The notes beneath the pieces were generated by a model. That model was not told where the DNA came from. It saw nothing but the letters and a program-made list of their open reading frames with translations, and did no database searches. From Clostridium magnum DSM 2767 (GTDB lineage: Bacteria > Bacillota > Clostridia > Clostridiales > Clostridiaceae): DNA of 64,000 nucleotides. Below are positions 63,696 to 64,000 of this stretch, piece after piece (position 1 is the stretch's first letter; each line of letters starts with the position of its first letter). The stretch covers positions 1,054,001-1,118,000 of the forward strand of contig NZ_LWAE01000002.1 of NCBI RefSeq assembly GCF_001623875.1. Reading direction: 5' to 3'. Made by a program: the position numbers and the translations under genes.

Positions 63696-63884
63696 GAAGG
63701 GAATTGGTATACTCATCCAGTTGATATACCAGATCCTTCTTGGATAGATATAATGTCATGGAAAAAAGCTTTGATAAATTGTAAATCCGGAGAAAGTCGA
63801 TATGCTTTTTTTATTATAATTGGAATAATAGAAATTAGGGTATGGAGTGGGGATATTAATACAAAAGAAGTAAAGCTGACTTAA
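63696..63884 (+). pseudogene. Remnant of a second JAB-domain gene
   Basis: The frame encodes EGNWYTHPVDIPDPSWIDIM and on to RVWSGDINTKEVKLT, aligned with the second half of the Cap3 protein from GVWHTHP onward. The first His of the His-x-His pair is Tyr. The N-terminal half is lost. It must derive from a duplicated or neighbouring CBASS operon. Confidence 0.72.
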
Positions 63885-63909
63885 TAAAATTTTACGAGGA
63901 GAAAAAGAT

Positions 63910-64000
63910 ATGAAACATAGATGGTTACACTTATCAGATTTACACTCATATTGTAGTGGGATAAAAACTAAGGTAATGAGAGATGCTCTTATTAATGAAG
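63910..64000 (+). CDS. Calcineurin-like metallophosphoesterase, 3' end outside the window
   Basis: ATG 63910 behind gaggagaa opens a frame of 30 codons to the window edge. It reads MKHRWLHLSDLHSYCSGIKT, with the first metal-binding motif D-x-H of the calcineurin-like phosphoesterase superfamily in LHLSDLH. Its direction and position directly after the CBASS genes suggest a part in the same defence locus, perhaps as effector. Everything past the first motif is unknown. Confidence 0.65.
   Translation, partial: MKHRWLHLSDLHSYCSGIKTKVMRDALINE

Noticed and set aside
1..64000. CRISPR arrays, tRNA and rRNA genes
   Set aside because: No regularly spaced repeats, cloverleaf-like sequence or rRNA-like conserved segments were noticed.

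Overview
The window looks like a chromosomal or large-element segment of an anaerobic, spore-forming Firmicute, most likely Clostridium. The DNA is strongly AT-rich, Shine-Dalgarno sites are strong, and the gene set includes a GerA-type germination operon, anaerobic sulfite reductase asrABC, hybrid-cluster proteins, methionine gamma-lyase and pyruvate formate-lyase. No rRNA, tRNA or CRISPR array was seen.

Left part (1-31.9 kb), metabolic core with scars. A 5'-truncated hydroxylamine reductase (Hcp) is followed by gerA-type A, B and C genes. A scarred stretch follows: a secreted-peptide gene cut by the 5' end of a group II intron, a copy of the 5' end of an ASKHA-protein gene, and a copy of the 3' end of hcp. 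Next come a short Hcp and asrABC, remnants of an IS200/IS605-type element, the full ASKHA gene, a flavin reductase-like gene, megL and its divergent LysR regulator, a soluble chemotaxis receptor, a large AAA-RyR ATPase, a DUF1858 protein, 5-formyl-THF cyclo-ligase and a siroheme nitrite/sulfite reductase. A LytS/LytTR two-component pair precedes an oxalate/formate-antiporter-family MFS transporter and pyruvate formate-lyase; together they look like a pyruvate or formate sensing and use unit.

Middle part (32-51.7 kb), a Tad/type IV pilus-like machine riddled with mobile DNA. The operon starts at a promoter with two tandem palindromic operators. It encodes two small membrane proteins, a CpaE-like ATPase, a CpaB-like protein with a frameshift at a G6 tract, a MinD-like ATPase, the TadA/CpaF ATPase, TadB, TadC, a tiny pilin-like protein and two pseudopilin-like proteins. 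It is interrupted by three elements: an IS6-like element at the tadB stop codon (13-bp inverted repeats, 8-bp target duplication), an IscB element with its own omega-RNA inside a pilin gene, and a Tn554-like tnpABC element between the broken and the intact pilin genes. No prepilin peptidase is visible.

Right part (51.7-64 kb), accessory and defence genes. A minus-strand XRE/ImmA-IrrE gene and partner sit next to a remnant of the last pseudopilin gene. Then come a two-helix membrane protein, a YdjM-like hydrolase, two small membrane proteins (one with an in-frame stop), a NERD-domain protein and a membrane-anchored SNase-like protein. The window ends in a type II CBASS operon (CD-NTase, E2/E1 fusion, JAB protease), a remnant of a second JAB gene, and the start of a metallophosphoesterase gene that may be the missing effector.

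The strongest candidates for something new are the CBASS locus with a possible metallophosphoesterase effector, the IscB insertion whose natural guide comes from a pilin gene with an intact paralogue nearby, and the Tad-like machine itself.
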